64,000 nt of DNA from NCBI GenBank assembly GCA_963764805.1, contig CAVXUB010000003.1:607136-671135 (forward strand), written 5' to 3'. Positions 1 through 9,597 of the stretch are shown here, in pieces. This stretch comes from CAVXUB01 sp963764805. GTDB lineage: Bacteria; Actinomycetota; Acidimicrobiia; Acidimicrobiales; Bog-793. Positions within the stretch are counted from its first letter, which is position 1. Every line of letters starts with the position of its first letter. Below the pieces are notes generated by a model that saw nothing but the letters and a program-made list of their open reading frames with translations, did no database searches and was not told the origin of the DNA. The position numbers were made by a program, and so were the translations under genes.

Positions 1-881
1 ACAGGGCCGAGGAGACGGACCTCGGCACCTCGCGACCGAAGCTCTCCCACCAGATCGAGCACATCTTCTGCTGCCGGACCTGCATGGGCCATCGTCAGCA
101 CCGGGATCCCGGAGGAGGCGATGGCGATCGGGCCGTGACGGAGATCGGCGGCGGAGAAGGCCGTCGCCAGCATCGAGGTCGTCTCTTCCAGCTTGAGCGC
201 GCACTCCGCGGCCGCCCCGTAGAGGAGACCCCGTGCCACCGTCGCCATGCGGTCCCTTCCGAGCAACCACGTGGCGAGGTCGTTCATCACTCCGGCATCA
301 TCGAGCAAGGCGCCGACCTGGCCGGGAAGAGCCTCCCAGTCGGCAGCGCCTATTCCGGGCTGTGCCGGCCGTGCGCTGCCAGTCGTGCGCGCCGCGCCGG
401 CGATCTCGGAGATCAACGCGAACGCCACTATCTCGGCGGTCACCGTCTTGGTGGCCGGAACGGCCTTCTCGGAGCCGGCGTCCAAGGCGACGACGGCGTC
501 GGCCACCTCCGCCAGCGGACTGTCGGCATCGTTGGTCACGGCGATCGTGCGGGCGCCCGACGACGAGGCCTTACGGAGAACCGAAGCGATCTCCGGCGTC
601 CTGCCCGATTGGGACACCGCGATCACCACGTAGCCGGAGAAGTCGACCTCGGCGCCGTAGAGGAGGTGGACGCTCGGCGAGGCGGAAGCGACCGGCCTGC
701 CTGTCGCCATCTCCAGCAGGTACCTGCCACAGGTCGCCGCGTGATCAGAGGACCCGCGGGCCACCACCACCGTGCCGGCCATCGCCCCTTCGAACAGCGG
801 TGCCAGCGAGCGCTCGAGGGCTGGCCGGCGGGCGATCAGCGCGGCGAGCCTCTCGGGCTGCTCGTTCATCTCGAACTGCAT
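1..881 (-). CDS. SIS-domain sugar isomerase / deaminase-like protein (partial, runs off window)
   Basis: The minus-strand frame opens at ATG 881 (MQFEMNEQPERLAALIARRP) and stays open to the window edge, so the C-terminus is missing. Visible SIS motifs are VVVARGSSDHAA near residue 38, the phosphosugar-binding AVSQSGRTPE near residue 85, and the second-half signature LKLEETTSMLATAFSAADLRHGP. This layout matches isomerase-only relatives of GlmS (AgaS/FrlB/NagB-II type), which isomerise or deaminate amino sugar phosphates in the cytoplasm. No glutaminase domain precedes it, so it is not a full glucosamine-6-phosphate synthase. An in-frame ATG at 869 is an alternative start; neither has a strong ribosome binding site. 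Family is confident, substrate unknown. Confidence 0.85.
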   Translation of the reverse strand, partial: MQFEMNEQPERLAALIARRPALERSLAPLFEGAMAGTVVVARGSSDHAATCGRYLLEMATGRPVASASPSVHLLYGAEVDFSGYVVIAVSQSGRTPEIASVLRKASSSGARTIAVTNDADSPLAEVADAVVALDAGSEKAVPATKTVTAEIVAFALISEIAGAARTTGSARPAQPGIGAADWEALPGQVGALLDDAGVMNDLATWLLGRDRMATVARGLLYGAAAECALKLEETTSMLATAFSAADLRHGPIAIASSGIPVLTMAHAGPAAEDVLDLVGELRSRGAEVRLLGP

Positions 882-945
882 GTGGTGACCGGGGTTCACC
901 CCACTGAGGCTACTTGGTCGCCCGGATGGGACCACCGATCGTGGC

Positions 946-1209
946 GTGCATCCGGAGGCGCTCGGGGCCGCCGAACTCACCGCCAGACTTGCGGCGGAGC
1001 GAGCCGAACACATGTTCGATACGATCACGCACATGGACCTTGCTGCATGGGAAGTCGAACAGTTGCGGCGATCGATCGCGATGCTGCCGCCCGAGTGCCC
1101 TGCCGCTCTCGATCGGGAGAGGGCGCTCGAGCTCCTCGATCAGCTGGAGCGAGCGCTGCTCGTCATCGAGCGGGGTCCCGCCGGGGGAGAGCGACCGGTC
1201 AGGGGGTGA
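946..1209 (+). CDS. Small hypothetical helical protein (87 aa)
   Basis: Opens at GTG 946 and gives a charged, Glu/Arg/Leu-rich sequence (for example AELTARLAAERAEHMFDTIT and ALDRERALELLDQLERALLV) that looks like two or three amphipathic helices. It lies between the SIS gene and the convergent dehydrogenase and overlaps the end of the latter by 11 bases. No motif is recognised and no clear ribosome binding site is visible. The composition looks more protein-like than most random frames in this GC-rich DNA, which is the main reason to list it. Confidence 0.4.
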   Translation: MHPEALGAAELTARLAAERAEHMFDTITHMDLAAWEVEQLRRSIAMLPPECPAALDRERALELLDQLERALLVIERGPAGGERPVRG

Positions 1210-2220
1210 GGAGCACCTTGCCGAAGTTGCGGCCCTGCGCGAGCTGCTCGTGAGCGTCTCCCGCCCGCTCGAAGGAGAACGTCGAATCGATCACCGGGCT
1301 GATCTCGTCCCGCCCCCACATCTCCGACAGGGTCGCGAGTGTCGACTGCATCAGGCCTTCTTCGCCCCAAAGATGCCCCAGGTTGATGCCGAACACTCCC
1401 TTGTTGGCGTTCATCAGTTGCAGCGGGTGGAACATCGGGGTGAGCGCCAACGCCTTCGGCAAGGTGCGCCAAGCCTCCTTGCGGCTGGAGGCGTTGCCCG
1501 CCGCCATCCCGAAGCAGAAGAGGCGACCGAGGGGAGCGAGGCAGCGGTAGCTCTTGCGCATCGAGCTGCCGCCCTGAGCGTCGAGCGCCACGTCGACTCC
1601 ACGACCGGCGGTGATGCGCATGACCTCCTTCTCGAAGTCCTGCGTCCGGTAGTCGATGGCGTGGTCGAGGCCCATCGACGTCAGCCGCTCGTGCTTGCGG
1701 GCGCTGGCCGTGCCGATCGTCACCGCCCCCAGCTGTCTTGCCAGCTGCAACGCAGCCACTCCGACACCGCCCCCGGCGGAATGGATCAGCACGGTGTCGC
1801 CCTGGCGCACAGAACCGAGGCGGTTCAACATGACGTAGGCAGTCAGGTACGTCACCGGGATGCCCGCCGCCTCCACGAGGTCCTTCCCCTCCGGGATCCT
1901 CACGACCCGGTGCTCGGGCACCACGACGGCATCGGCATAGCCCCCGAAACGTGTCAGCGCCATCACCTGATCACCCGCACGAACGCTGCTGCACGCCGCT
2001 CCCGACGGCGTCCACCTCGCCCGAGACTTCGTAGCCGACGACCATCGGCGGCGGCGGGGCGTCAGGGTAGAGGCCGGCACGGGCGGATAGGTCGGCGAAG
2101 TTGACGCCCGCCGCGCACACCCGGCACGCGCACCTCGCCCTCGCCCGGTTCGACGTCGGGGGCCGTGCGCACTTCCAGTACTTCCGGGCCGCCGTAGCGG
2201 GTGATCCAGATCTGTCTCAT
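1199..2220 (-). CDS. Zinc-type alcohol dehydrogenase / NADPH:quinone oxidoreductase family protein (frameshifted)
   Basis: MDR-superfamily oxidoreductase, cytoplasmic, normally NADPH-dependent reduction of quinones or enones. The N-terminus starts at ATG 2220 (MRQIWITRYGGPEVLEV). The GroES-like part (GVNFADLSARAGLYPD, then VVGYEVSGEVDAVGSGV) sits in a second frame. The Rossmann part (GDTVLIHSAGGGVGVAALQLARQ) and the C-terminus (SFERAGDAHEQLAQGRNFGKVLL) lie in a third stretch ending at 1199. Two single-base frameshifts are therefore needed, near 2125 (one extra base in a CG-rich run) and near 1990. Rejoined length is about 340 residues, normal for the family. No structural-zinc cysteine cluster is visible, which favours the quinone oxidoreductase branch. 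The substrate cannot be named. Confidence 0.8.
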
Positions 2221-2331
2221 GGTGCTGTAGGACTTATCATCGGCGGCCGACACGGGGCAACACCGGCAACCGGCGGAGGCGCGGAGGCGCGGAGGTCGAG
2301 GCCCGCCGAACCCGCCAGCCCCGCGAGGGGT

Positions 2332-5300
2332 TCAGCGGATCCCCGCCCGCTGAACCACCGGTGCTACGGCGGCGCTGATGGCCGTGGCGGCCGTGGCAGA
2401 GCCGAGCGCCGTGGTCCACGCCACCGGCCCGAGCGGTGTGCAGCCGAAGAGTTGCGACATACCGGGCGTCTGCACGATGCCGGCAAGCAACACGGCGGAG
2501 CCCACTGCAGCTGCGATCGTCTGTGGATGCTTGTGGCTGGAGGTGATCGTCTGCCCGAGCTGGGTGGCTACCAGGGCAACGAGGGCAGTAGTGCTCGCCC
2601 GGTGCGGCCTGCCGGTTAGGGATGCGATCGTCCAGGCGCCGGTGGCACCTCCCGCCGTCGTCACCGCCCGCAACATGATCGCCTTGCGCAGCGGGCCGGC
2701 CAGCGACAGCTCCGGGCCCTCCGCCGCCAGCTGCTCGGGCGTGGCGTGGGCCGGCGGTCGCACGGCGACCGTCAGCGCCGGGGCTACGTCCGTCAGCAGG
2801 TTGACGAGCAACAGCTGGCGGGCGTTGAGCGGCGAGCGACCTGAGACGGCGGCCGCGCCGGCGGTGAAGACGATCTCGCCGATGTTGCCCCCGAGGAGGA
2901 TCGCAACGGCGTCCCGCACCGCCGCCCAGAGCGCCCTTCCCTCGATGATCGCGTCGACGATCGTCTCGATCCGGTCGTCGGCGATCACCACGTCGGCGGC
3001 GTCCCTCGCCGCTGCGGTGCAGTGCTTGCCGATGGCGAGACCGACGTCCGCCAGGCGGATGGCAGGGGCGTCGTTGGCGCCGTCACCCGTCATGGCGACG
3101 GTGCGACCAGCCCGCCGGTAGGCGGTGACTATCCGCACCTTGTCCGACGGATCGACTCGTGCGAAGACGGAGATGTCCGGCAGCAGCTCGTCGAGCTCGG
3201 CGTCGCTCATCTGCGCTAGCTCGGCACCGGTGACGACCCGGTGACCATTGAGGAGACCGAGCTCGGCGGCGATTCCCTCGGCGGTGCTCGGATGGTCGCC
3301 GGTCACCATCACCACCCTCACGCCTGCGGCATGGATGCCGCGCACCGCCTCGGCGGCCGTGGTGCGCACCGGATCTGCGAGCGCTACGTAACCAAGGAAG
3401 TCGAGCTCCCTCACGTCCTCGTCCGCAATCTTCGACGGTGCCGGGTGGTCGCCGTCACCGGGGAACCGCCTTTCGGCGACTGCCAGCACGCGCAAGCCAC
3501 GACGGGCGACCTCGTCGACCAGACGTGCCAGCCGCCGGCGAGCCGGGGCGTCGAGGGCCACTCGCCGGCCCGTGGGATCAAGCCTGCGCTTGCAACGCCG
3601 GAGGAGCTCCTCGGGCGCGCCTTTCACGGCGAGGACGACGGCTCCGTCACCGGCTCCGTCGCCGGCGTCGGCGTCGGCGTCGGCCTCGGGGGCTGCCGAA
3701 CCAAGCGTGGCGTGATAGCCGCGGCTCGGCTCGAAGGGAAGCTCGTCGCGGCGGATCCAACCGCTCAGCCCGTCCCCTTCTTCCACGCCCAGCCGGCGAC
3801 CGCCACGGACGATCGCCTCATCGGTCATGTGGGGGAGCGGACGGTGCCCGTTGCGTTGCGGGCTGGCGCGAAGGGCTCCTGCGAGGACCGAGCGCCGGGC
3901 GCTCGAACCGGGGTCGGATGAGCCGAGGCCGCCCGCTGCCGCAAGCAGATCGCGCACGTTCCGGCGGCTGTGGTGGTCGACGATGACTGCCTGCAGCTCG
4001 ATGCGGCCGGCGGTGAGCGTCCCGGTCTTGTCGGCGCACAGCACCTCGACACGGCCGAGCGCCTCGAGGGCGCGGGGGTTGCGGACGACGGTGTCGTGTT
4101 TCGAAAGTCTGCGTGCTGCGGCCAGCTGGGCTGCGGTGGCCAGCACCGGCAACCCCTCGGGGATGGCGGCGACGGCGAGGCTCACCGCTGGGCCGAGCGT
4201 GGCGTTGAGCGGCTGCCCGCGCAGCATGCCGGCGCCGAGGACGGCAGCACCGCCGGCCGCTGCAAAGGGCAATGTCATCGCGGTGAGCTCTCGGAGCCGC
4301 ATCTCGACGCCGGCAGAAGGCGCCGGTGGCGCCGCCCAGAGGGCGGAGCCGGCCTCGGTTGATCCGCCGGTCGCCACCACGACCGCGGCGGCCTCGCCGG
4401 CTGCGACGGTCGTGCCTTCGTAGAGCATCGAGCTGCGATCGGCGATCACCGGCGCGAACACGGGAAGCGTTCCCTTCGGGACAGGAGCGGCCTCACCCGT
4501 CACCGAGGACTCGTCCACCTCCAGATCCTGTGCCTCCAGGATCCGGCAATCTGCCGGCACGGCGTCGCCGGCCTCGAGCGTGATGACGTCTCCGACGACG
4601 AGGCGGCCGGCGTCGATCGTCTGAAGCTCCGCGCCCGGGCGCCGCACGCGGGCGCTCGGCGCGGTGCGTGACTCGAGCACGCTCACGGCCCGTTCGGCCT
4701 GGAAGCGCTGAACGCCGCCGATCACGGACCCGAGCCCCGCCACGCCGGCGACGATCGCCGCGTCGACAGTCGATCCCACCGCTGCAGAGAGCGCTGAGCC
4801 GGCCGCCAGCACCGGTGTGAGCGGGTTGGCGAGCTCCTGCAGGATGTTCCTGGACAGTTGCAGCGGCGCCGGTACGGGCTGGGCCTCGGGCTGCAGCCGC
4901 TGGCGGGCAACCTGTTCGGGCAGACCGTCCGCCGAGGCCGAGAGCGTGGCGAGCACCTCGTCGCTGCTCAACTCGTGCCAGCGGGGGGCGGTTGAACGGG
5001 GCTCGGGCCGCCCCGCCAGTGCCACACCAACCCGCGTGCCGTTGACGAGCGAGAGGAGGCTCGTGGCGTTCACCGCAGTGCTCGCCCGTGCAGCTGCCAG
5101 CATCGGAGGGCTCAACAAGGCGATCGTTGCGGCGACGCCCGACCCGGCGAAGGCGAGTGCGGCGCTCTGGCGGCTCGCCTCCTTGGCCATCGCAATTGCC
5201 GAGGCCACGAAGGCTGCATCAGCGAGCCCGTTCCGGCATATCAGATCGCTCGCCCAGGGCACGGGCTCGTCAGCGAGGACGATCCCGATCCCGCAATCGG

Positions 5301-6879
5301 CGGCCGCAAGGGCTTCCGAGGCATGCTCCCCGCCCGCCACGAGCGCGACCACGCAACCATCCTTCTGGAGGGTTCGGATCGAGCCGGCACAGTCCGCTCG
5401 GGAGGCGACCAGGAGGTGGGCGTCGAGCCGCCGCACGATCTCCATGTCGTCGCCGGCCACTGCGATCATCAATCCTGCCTGACGGGCGGTCTGCATCAGT
5501 TCTACGACCCCACCGGCGAGCTCGTCGGCGACGCTGAACAGCGCCAGGACCTCGCCTTCGCGAACAACTCCGTAGCGCGGCGAATCGCCGAGCTGCAGAA
5601 CCAGACGCTTCACCTGTCTGGACTGCTCGGCGTCGAGCTTCTCGAGCGGGCCGACGGACCATCCCTTATGCCGCACCACTTCGCCGGGATGGCTGCCGTC
5701 GAACATCGTCGCCAGCCGGCGGTGGACGAGGACGTGGTCAGCGCCGTCTGCGAGCAGCACCCGGCGGATCTGCGAGCGCCCGGACAGGAGCAGGTCGGAT
5801 TCGACGACGAGCGTGTCCACCCGGTCGAGACGGCGGAGCAGTCGCTGGTCGACTACGACGATGCGGCGCCGCGAGAAGGTCCGCCCGACTTGGGCCGCGA
5901 AGCCCTCTCGTCCGATGCGCGCCGCCTTCGGGTTGCCGGCCATCACCATCGCACTCGCCCGGCGCGGGTCGAGGGTGGCGGCCAGTACGGCGGCCATGCC
6001 CCCCATGGTGGCGAGCCCGGCGCGATCCGAATACCGCTCGACCGGCCCGCCCGGAATGGGCAGGGGCCGCGGCTCTCGGTGCACGGGCTCGTGGATGGCG
6101 CCGGGCTCGTGCAGCTCCTCGATCTGCTGCTCGTAGCAGCGTTCCTCGGCGCGCGACTCGGTGAGGGCGGTAGCCCGCTGCGCCATGTCGACCAGTAGTC
6201 CGAAGGGTCCGGCGCCGAGACCCTGTGCCACGGCATTGGTCGTGGCGAGGCCGATGTCGGTGATGGTCGGCCCGAGCCTCTCCTCGATCACACGGCGGAG
6301 CCGGGGGATCCCGTCGACGAGCGAAACGGCCGAGGCGACCTCCACCGGGATCGGGCTCCTCCGCAGGGCGGAGCCGGCGAAGCTGATGCCCAGGCCGCCG
6401 ACGTCGGACACGAGCGCGAGGAGGGCTCTGCGTGATCCCACTCGGTCCGCAGGATGGTCCTCCCGATCGTGCCCGAAACGTTCCTCGTGGACGAGGTGCG
6501 CCTCCTCCACCTCCTGGACGATCTCGACCAGGCTGTCGGGGTTGATGCTGCCCTCATCGAAGGACACCACCACGCGGCCGAGGACGCCGTTGATCTCCGC
6601 CCAGTGGACGCCCTTGATCGACTGCAGCGTCGAGCGAAGATGGGCGTGCATCGCCCTCGAGGAGGGCCTTCGGCCGGCCTTCACCTCGATCTGCGCCAAT
6701 CCCGGGTCGCAGCGGACCCGCCGGTGCCGGCGTCCCTCCAGACGCAGCGCGTCGTTCAAGGAGGTGAGCGGGTTGGGCACGCTACGAACGTACCCCGGAC
6801 CCTTTCGGAGGTAGTCGGCGCCTCTCTCGATAGTCCGAGGCGGGGGCGCCGATATAGCCTGGACGGCGGGGCCGCCCAC
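2332..6879 (-). CDS. Double-length cation-transporting P-type ATPase (CtpI/CtpH-like, 1515 aa)
   Basis: Membrane ion pump. The C-terminal half carries the P-type set: actuator TGEA (about residue 796), PEGLP membrane motif (about 910), phosphorylation site DKTGTLT (about 948) and hinge GDGANDAP (about 1268), followed by helices ending near TPLGPVAWTTALG. PEGLP is typical of P2-type pumps; the actuator reads TGEA, not the usual TGES. The N-terminal ~650 residues hold an HMA-like segment (residues ~58-105) and then a degenerate second ATPase-like unit in which VALVAGGEHASEALAAADCGIGI mimics the hinge motif but lacks the GDGxND aspartates. This two-unit design is known from mycobacterial CtpI/CtpH-type proteins, whose ion is not firmly known. 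Start is uncertain: GTG 6879 or GTG 6782. Confidence 0.88.
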   Translation of the reverse strand: MGGPAVQAISAPPPRTIERGADYLRKGPGYVRSVPNPLTSLNDALRLEGRRHRRVRCDPGLAQIEVKAGRRPSSRAMHAHLRSTLQSIKGVHWAEINGVLGRVVVSFDEGSINPDSLVEIVQEVEEAHLVHEERFGHDREDHPADRVGSRRALLALVSDVGGLGISFAGSALRRSPIPVEVASAVSLVDGIPRLRRVIEERLGPTITDIGLATTNAVAQGLGAGPFGLLVDMAQRATALTESRAEERCYEQQIEELHEPGAIHEPVHREPRPLPIPGGPVERYSDRAGLATMGGMAAVLAATLDPRRASAMVMAGNPKAARIGREGFAAQVGRTFSRRRIVVVDQRLLRRLDRVDTLVVESDLLLSGRSQIRRVLLADGADHVLVHRRLATMFDGSHPGEVVRHKGWSVGPLEKLDAEQSRQVKRLVLQLGDSPRYGVVREGEVLALFSVADELAGGVVELMQTARQAGLMIAVAGDDMEIVRRLDAHLLVASRADCAGSIRTLQKDGCVVALVAGGEHASEALAAADCGIGIVLADEPVPWASDLICRNGLADAAFVASAIAMAKEASRQSAALAFAGSGVAATIALLSPPMLAAARASTAVNATSLLSLVNGTRVGVALAGRPEPRSTAPRWHELSSDEVLATLSASADGLPEQVARQRLQPEAQPVPAPLQLSRNILQELANPLTPVLAAGSALSAAVGSTVDAAIVAGVAGLGSVIGGVQRFQAERAVSVLESRTAPSARVRRPGAELQTIDAGRLVVGDVITLEAGDAVPADCRILEAQDLEVDESSVTGEAAPVPKGTLPVFAPVIADRSSMLYEGTTVAAGEAAAVVVATGGSTEAGSALWAAPPAPSAGVEMRLRELTAMTLPFAAAGGAAVLGAGMLRGQPLNATLGPAVSLAVAAIPEGLPVLATAAQLAAARRLSKHDTVVRNPRALEALGRVEVLCADKTGTLTAGRIELQAVIVDHHSRRNVRDLLAAAGGLGSSDPGSSARRSVLAGALRASPQRNGHRPLPHMTDEAIVRGGRRLGVEEGDGLSGWIRRDELPFEPSRGYHATLGSAAPEADADADAGDGAGDGAVVLAVKGAPEELLRRCKRRLDPTGRRVALDAPARRRLARLVDEVARRGLRVLAVAERRFPGDGDHPAPSKIADEDVRELDFLGYVALADPVRTTAAEAVRGIHAAGVRVVMVTGDHPSTAEGIAAELGLLNGHRVVTGAELAQMSDAELDELLPDISVFARVDPSDKVRIVTAYRRAGRTVAMTGDGANDAPAIRLADVGLAIGKHCTAAARDAADVVIADDRIETIVDAIIEGRALWAAVRDAVAILLGGNIGEIVFTAGAAAVSGRSPLNARQLLLVNLLTDVAPALTVAVRPPAHATPEQLAAEGPELSLAGPLRKAIMLRAVTTAGGATGAWTIASLTGRPHRASTTALVALVATQLGQTITSSHKHPQTIAAAVGSAVLLAGIVQTPGMSQLFGCTPLGPVAWTTALGSATAATAISAAVAPVVQRAGIR

Positions 6880-6890
6880 TGCCTAGGCTG

Positions 6891-6904
6891 ACTGTATGTT
6901 CAAT
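6891..6904. promoter_or_regulatory. Weak TetR-box copy over the Rieske gene start
   Basis: The 14-mer ACTGTATGTTCAAT matches the 9598 box at 12 of 14 positions and overlaps the ATG at 6896. A TAGGCT hexamer ends 6 bases upstream of the ATG, the spacing expected for a leaderless transcript. Binding is inferred. Confidence 0.4.
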
Positions 6905-8128
6905 CAGACACTCCCGACGACCGCAGCCGCTGGCGACGCCGATGCGCCAGAGGTCGTCACTGCCGTCGCTCCGCTCGACTCCGGGCAGCTGAGCGCCTCC
7001 CTTCGCCCGTTCGGCAAGAGCAGGATGCTGCCGAGAGCTGCCTATACCAGCGCGGAGGTCTTCGCCTGGGAGCAGCGACATTTCTTCGCCGGTGGCTGGA
7101 TGTGCGTCGGGTTGACGAGCGACATGCCTGACCCGGGCGATCAGCGCGCCGAATCGGTGGGCCATGCCGGCGTGTTCTTGATGCGGGATGCGGCGGGCAA
7201 GCTGCGAAGCTTCGCCAACGCCTGCCGCCACCGAGGGCACGAGCTGTTGCCGTGCGGTGAGACGGTCAACCGGCCGCTCGTGGTGTGCCCCTACCACGCG
7301 TGGTCCTACCGGCTCGACGGGACGCTGCGCAAGGCTCCCGGCTTCGAGGCTGGCGAGAACTTCGATCCCGACGCCAACGGCTTGGTCGAGCTTCCGTGCG
7401 AGGAGTGGCACGGCTACGTCTTCGTCGATGCGTCGGGGGGAGCGGGGGAGCTCGCTGAGCACCTGCGTGGTTTCGAGCAGTTGATCGCACCGTACGAGCC
7501 GGAGCGCCTGCGGGTCGGCGGTCGGCACGACTACGTCGTCGCCGCCAACTGGAAGGTGCTCAGCGAGAACTACCAGGAGTGCTACCACTGCCCCGTGATC
7601 CATCCGGAGCTGTGCGTGATCACACCTCCGACGAGTGGCGAGAACTACCTGCATCCCGGGCACGGGTCGTGGGTCGGGGGATGGATGGAGATCCGCGACG
7701 GCCTGGACACGATGTCACTCGACGGTCGTCGCCGAGGCACCGTGCTGCGGGGGATCAAGGGAGCGGCTGAGCGCCACATCCTCTACATCGGCGTCTTCCC
7801 GAACCTGCTCGTCAGCCTTCATCCGGACTACGTGATGTCGCACCGGCTGATCCCGCTGTCTGCCGACAGCACTCGCGTCCAGTGCAGTTGGGCGTTCTCG
7901 CCCGAGGACGTGGAGCGAGAGGACTTCGACCCCTCTTACGCCGTGGACATCTGGGACATCACCAACCGCCAGGACTGGATGGCCTGCGAGTCGGTGCAAC
8001 GGGGTCTCTCCTCGGAGCATGCCGTTCCGGGCTGCCTCTCTCGCGACGAGGACGCCGTCTACCAGTACGTCACGATGGTCGCCAACGGCTATGCCGGCCG
8101 CCCGAGGGTGCCGCTCCCCACGGAGTAG
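6896..8128 (+). CDS. Rieske [2Fe-2S] ring-hydroxylating / amine monooxygenase alpha subunit
   Basis: A 410-residue non-heme iron oxygenase. The Rieske cluster motif C-R-H...C-P-Y-H (ACRHRGHELLP and VVCPYHAWSY, residues ~105-136) binds the 2Fe-2S centre. NYQECYHCPVIHPE (residues ~225-237) supplies the mononuclear iron histidines. The C-terminal SRPBCC domain is complete. This architecture occurs in aromatic dioxygenases and also in choline, carnitine and glycine-betaine monooxygenases. The neighbouring FAD amine oxidoreductase and amine ABC importer favour an amine substrate (inference). No reductase partner gene is seen nearby. The start ATG 6896 lies within a weak TetR box and may be leaderless. 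Confidence 0.9.
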   Translation: MFNQTLPTTAAAGDADAPEVVTAVAPLDSGQLSASLRPFGKSRMLPRAAYTSAEVFAWEQRHFFAGGWMCVGLTSDMPDPGDQRAESVGHAGVFLMRDAAGKLRSFANACRHRGHELLPCGETVNRPLVVCPYHAWSYRLDGTLRKAPGFEAGENFDPDANGLVELPCEEWHGYVFVDASGGAGELAEHLRGFEQLIAPYEPERLRVGGRHDYVVAANWKVLSENYQECYHCPVIHPELCVITPPTSGENYLHPGHGSWVGGWMEIRDGLDTMSLDGRRRGTVLRGIKGAAERHILYIGVFPNLLVSLHPDYVMSHRLIPLSADSTRVQCSWAFSPEDVEREDFDPSYAVDIWDITNRQDWMACESVQRGLSSEHAVPGCLSRDEDAVYQYVTMVANGYAGRPRVPLPTE

Positions 8129-8160
8129 CAGCGGCCCTTCCGGGGTGCAATGAGCAAAGC

Positions 8161-8281
8161 GTGTCATTCCGGTGAGCGCTGGCGCTCAGCGCGATGACAC
8201 ACTTCTCGCCCAGAGTCGGCCGTGGCGGCGCGAACTGTGTCACCTAACTGAGCGCTGGCGCTCAGCGCGATGACACACTTC
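8161..8281. repeat. Two copies of a palindromic intergenic element
   Basis: Two identical 33-bp copies (8173-8205 and 8249-8281, spaced 76 bp) each contain the inverted repeat TGAGCGC-TG-GCGCTCA followed by GCGATGACACAC. Each also has an outer GTGTCA upstream that pairs with TGACAC. They fill most of the gap between the convergent Rieske and acyl-CoA dehydrogenase genes. They could act as a bidirectional terminator or be a REP-like dispersed element. Confidence 0.75.
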
Positions 8282-8391
8282 GCCGCGCGACCAGGCGCCA
8301 CGGCCCGAAACCGAGCCCTGGAGGGCCACCTCGACTACTTGCCGGGCCCCGAGGAACGGGACATCCCCATCGGGTGCTACTGGCGACCACA

Positions 8392-9558
8392 TCAGGCCAG
8401 CGCACGCACCCCCCGCCGTGCGAGCTGGGCTGCGATGATCGTCCGCTGCACCTCGCTCGTGCCCTCCCAGATGCGCTCGACACGCAGTTCCCTGTAGAAG
8501 CGCTCGGCGACGTTCTCGCGCATATAGCCCCGACCACCGAAGATCTGCACCGCTCTGTCGGCCACGCGGTTGGCCATCTCGGAGGCGTAGAGCTTGATCA
8601 TCGAGGCTTGGGCGTGCTGGATCTTGCGATCGCGCCCCTCGTCGACGCCGCGGGCCGCCTCGTACACGATCGAGCGCGCCGCGAACAGCTCGGTCACGCT
8701 GTCGGCGAGCATCGCTGCCACCAGCTGGAAGTCGATGATCGGCTGGCCGTACACGACGCGCCCCTTGGCGAAGTCGGTCGCCTCCTCGACGAGGCGCTCG
8801 GCAGCTCCCAGACACCTCGCCGCCACCATGAACCGCTCGAAACGGAACCACTCGTAAGCGAACTCCATCCCCCCACCCTCCTCTCCGACGAGGTGGGACG
8901 CCGGTACGCGTACGTCCTCGAAGGCGACGATCGGATGATGATGAGCGATCGTGTGGCTGTAGGCGGGCGTTCGCACGACTCGAACACCCGGCGTCGGGAT
9001 ATCGACGATGAACATCGCGTGGTCGCCTGCGTGGGGCTCTTCAGTGAGTTTCGCCTGGAAGAAGGCATAGGCGGCGTCGTTGTAGGACGTCACGTGCCAC
9101 TTCACGCCGTTCAGCACGTACTCGTCGCCCTCCCGGCGGGCGGTCGACTCGATGGCGTCCACGTCCGAGCCTGCTCCCTCCTCGGTGATCGCGTAGCACT
9201 CGGACATCTCGCCTCGGATCGTCGGGATCACCCATCGCTCCATCTGGAAAGGCGTTGCCACGGCGGGCAGCCACTGCGGCGGCGTGGAGAGCACCCAGCC
9301 GAGGGCATTGGTCGCCCTGCCTACCTGCTCCTGCACGAGCACCTGCTGCAACATCGTGAACCCGCCGCCACCGAGGTGGGTGGGCATGTTGGTGGCGAGC
9401 AGCCCGAGCTCGGCCGCACGTCGTTGATGGGCCTTCGCCAGGCCTGGCGGCAGCTCCCCGCCGTTCAGCTCCGCTTCCGTCTCCAGAGGTATCAGCTCGT
9501 CGACAAACGAGCGAGCGCGCTGCTGGATCTCCAGGTCTTCGTCGGACAGCCCGTGCAC
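8392..9558 (-). CDS. Acyl-CoA dehydrogenase
   Basis: A 388-residue flavoprotein dehydrogenase that forms the alpha-beta double bond of acyl-CoA thioesters. The FAD/substrate motif CYAITEEGAGSDVDAIEST sits in the middle beta domain. The C-terminal helical domain ends with RIWEGTSEVQRTIIAAQLAR, the usual family signature including the Glu region near the active site. Full family length, intact. GTG start 9558. A perfect TetR box lies 40 bp upstream. The divergent neighbour is an FAD amine oxidoreductase. Acyl substrate unknown; it may act on a CoA intermediate of the same amine-degradation route as the CoA ligase (inference). Confidence 0.92.
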   Translation of the reverse strand: MHGLSDEDLEIQQRARSFVDELIPLETEAELNGGELPPGLAKAHQRRAAELGLLATNMPTHLGGGGFTMLQQVLVQEQVGRATNALGWVLSTPPQWLPAVATPFQMERWVIPTIRGEMSECYAITEEGAGSDVDAIESTARREGDEYVLNGVKWHVTSYNDAAYAFFQAKLTEEPHAGDHAMFIVDIPTPGVRVVRTPAYSHTIAHHHPIVAFEDVRVPASHLVGEEGGGMEFAYEWFRFERFMVAARCLGAAERLVEEATDFAKGRVVYGQPIIDFQLVAAMLADSVTELFAARSIVYEAARGVDEGRDRKIQHAQASMIKLYASEMANRVADRAVQIFGGRGYMRENVAERFYRELRVERIWEGTSEVQRTIIAAQLARRGVRALA

Positions 9559-9597
9559 CCTGCTCGCCTCCCCGGCCTTCGCCTTGCCACGACCTTG

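Noticed and set aside
84..1253. Long plus-strand frame opposite the SIS gene
   Set aside because: Arg/Gly/His-rich composition without motifs, whereas the minus strand encodes clear SIS motifs.
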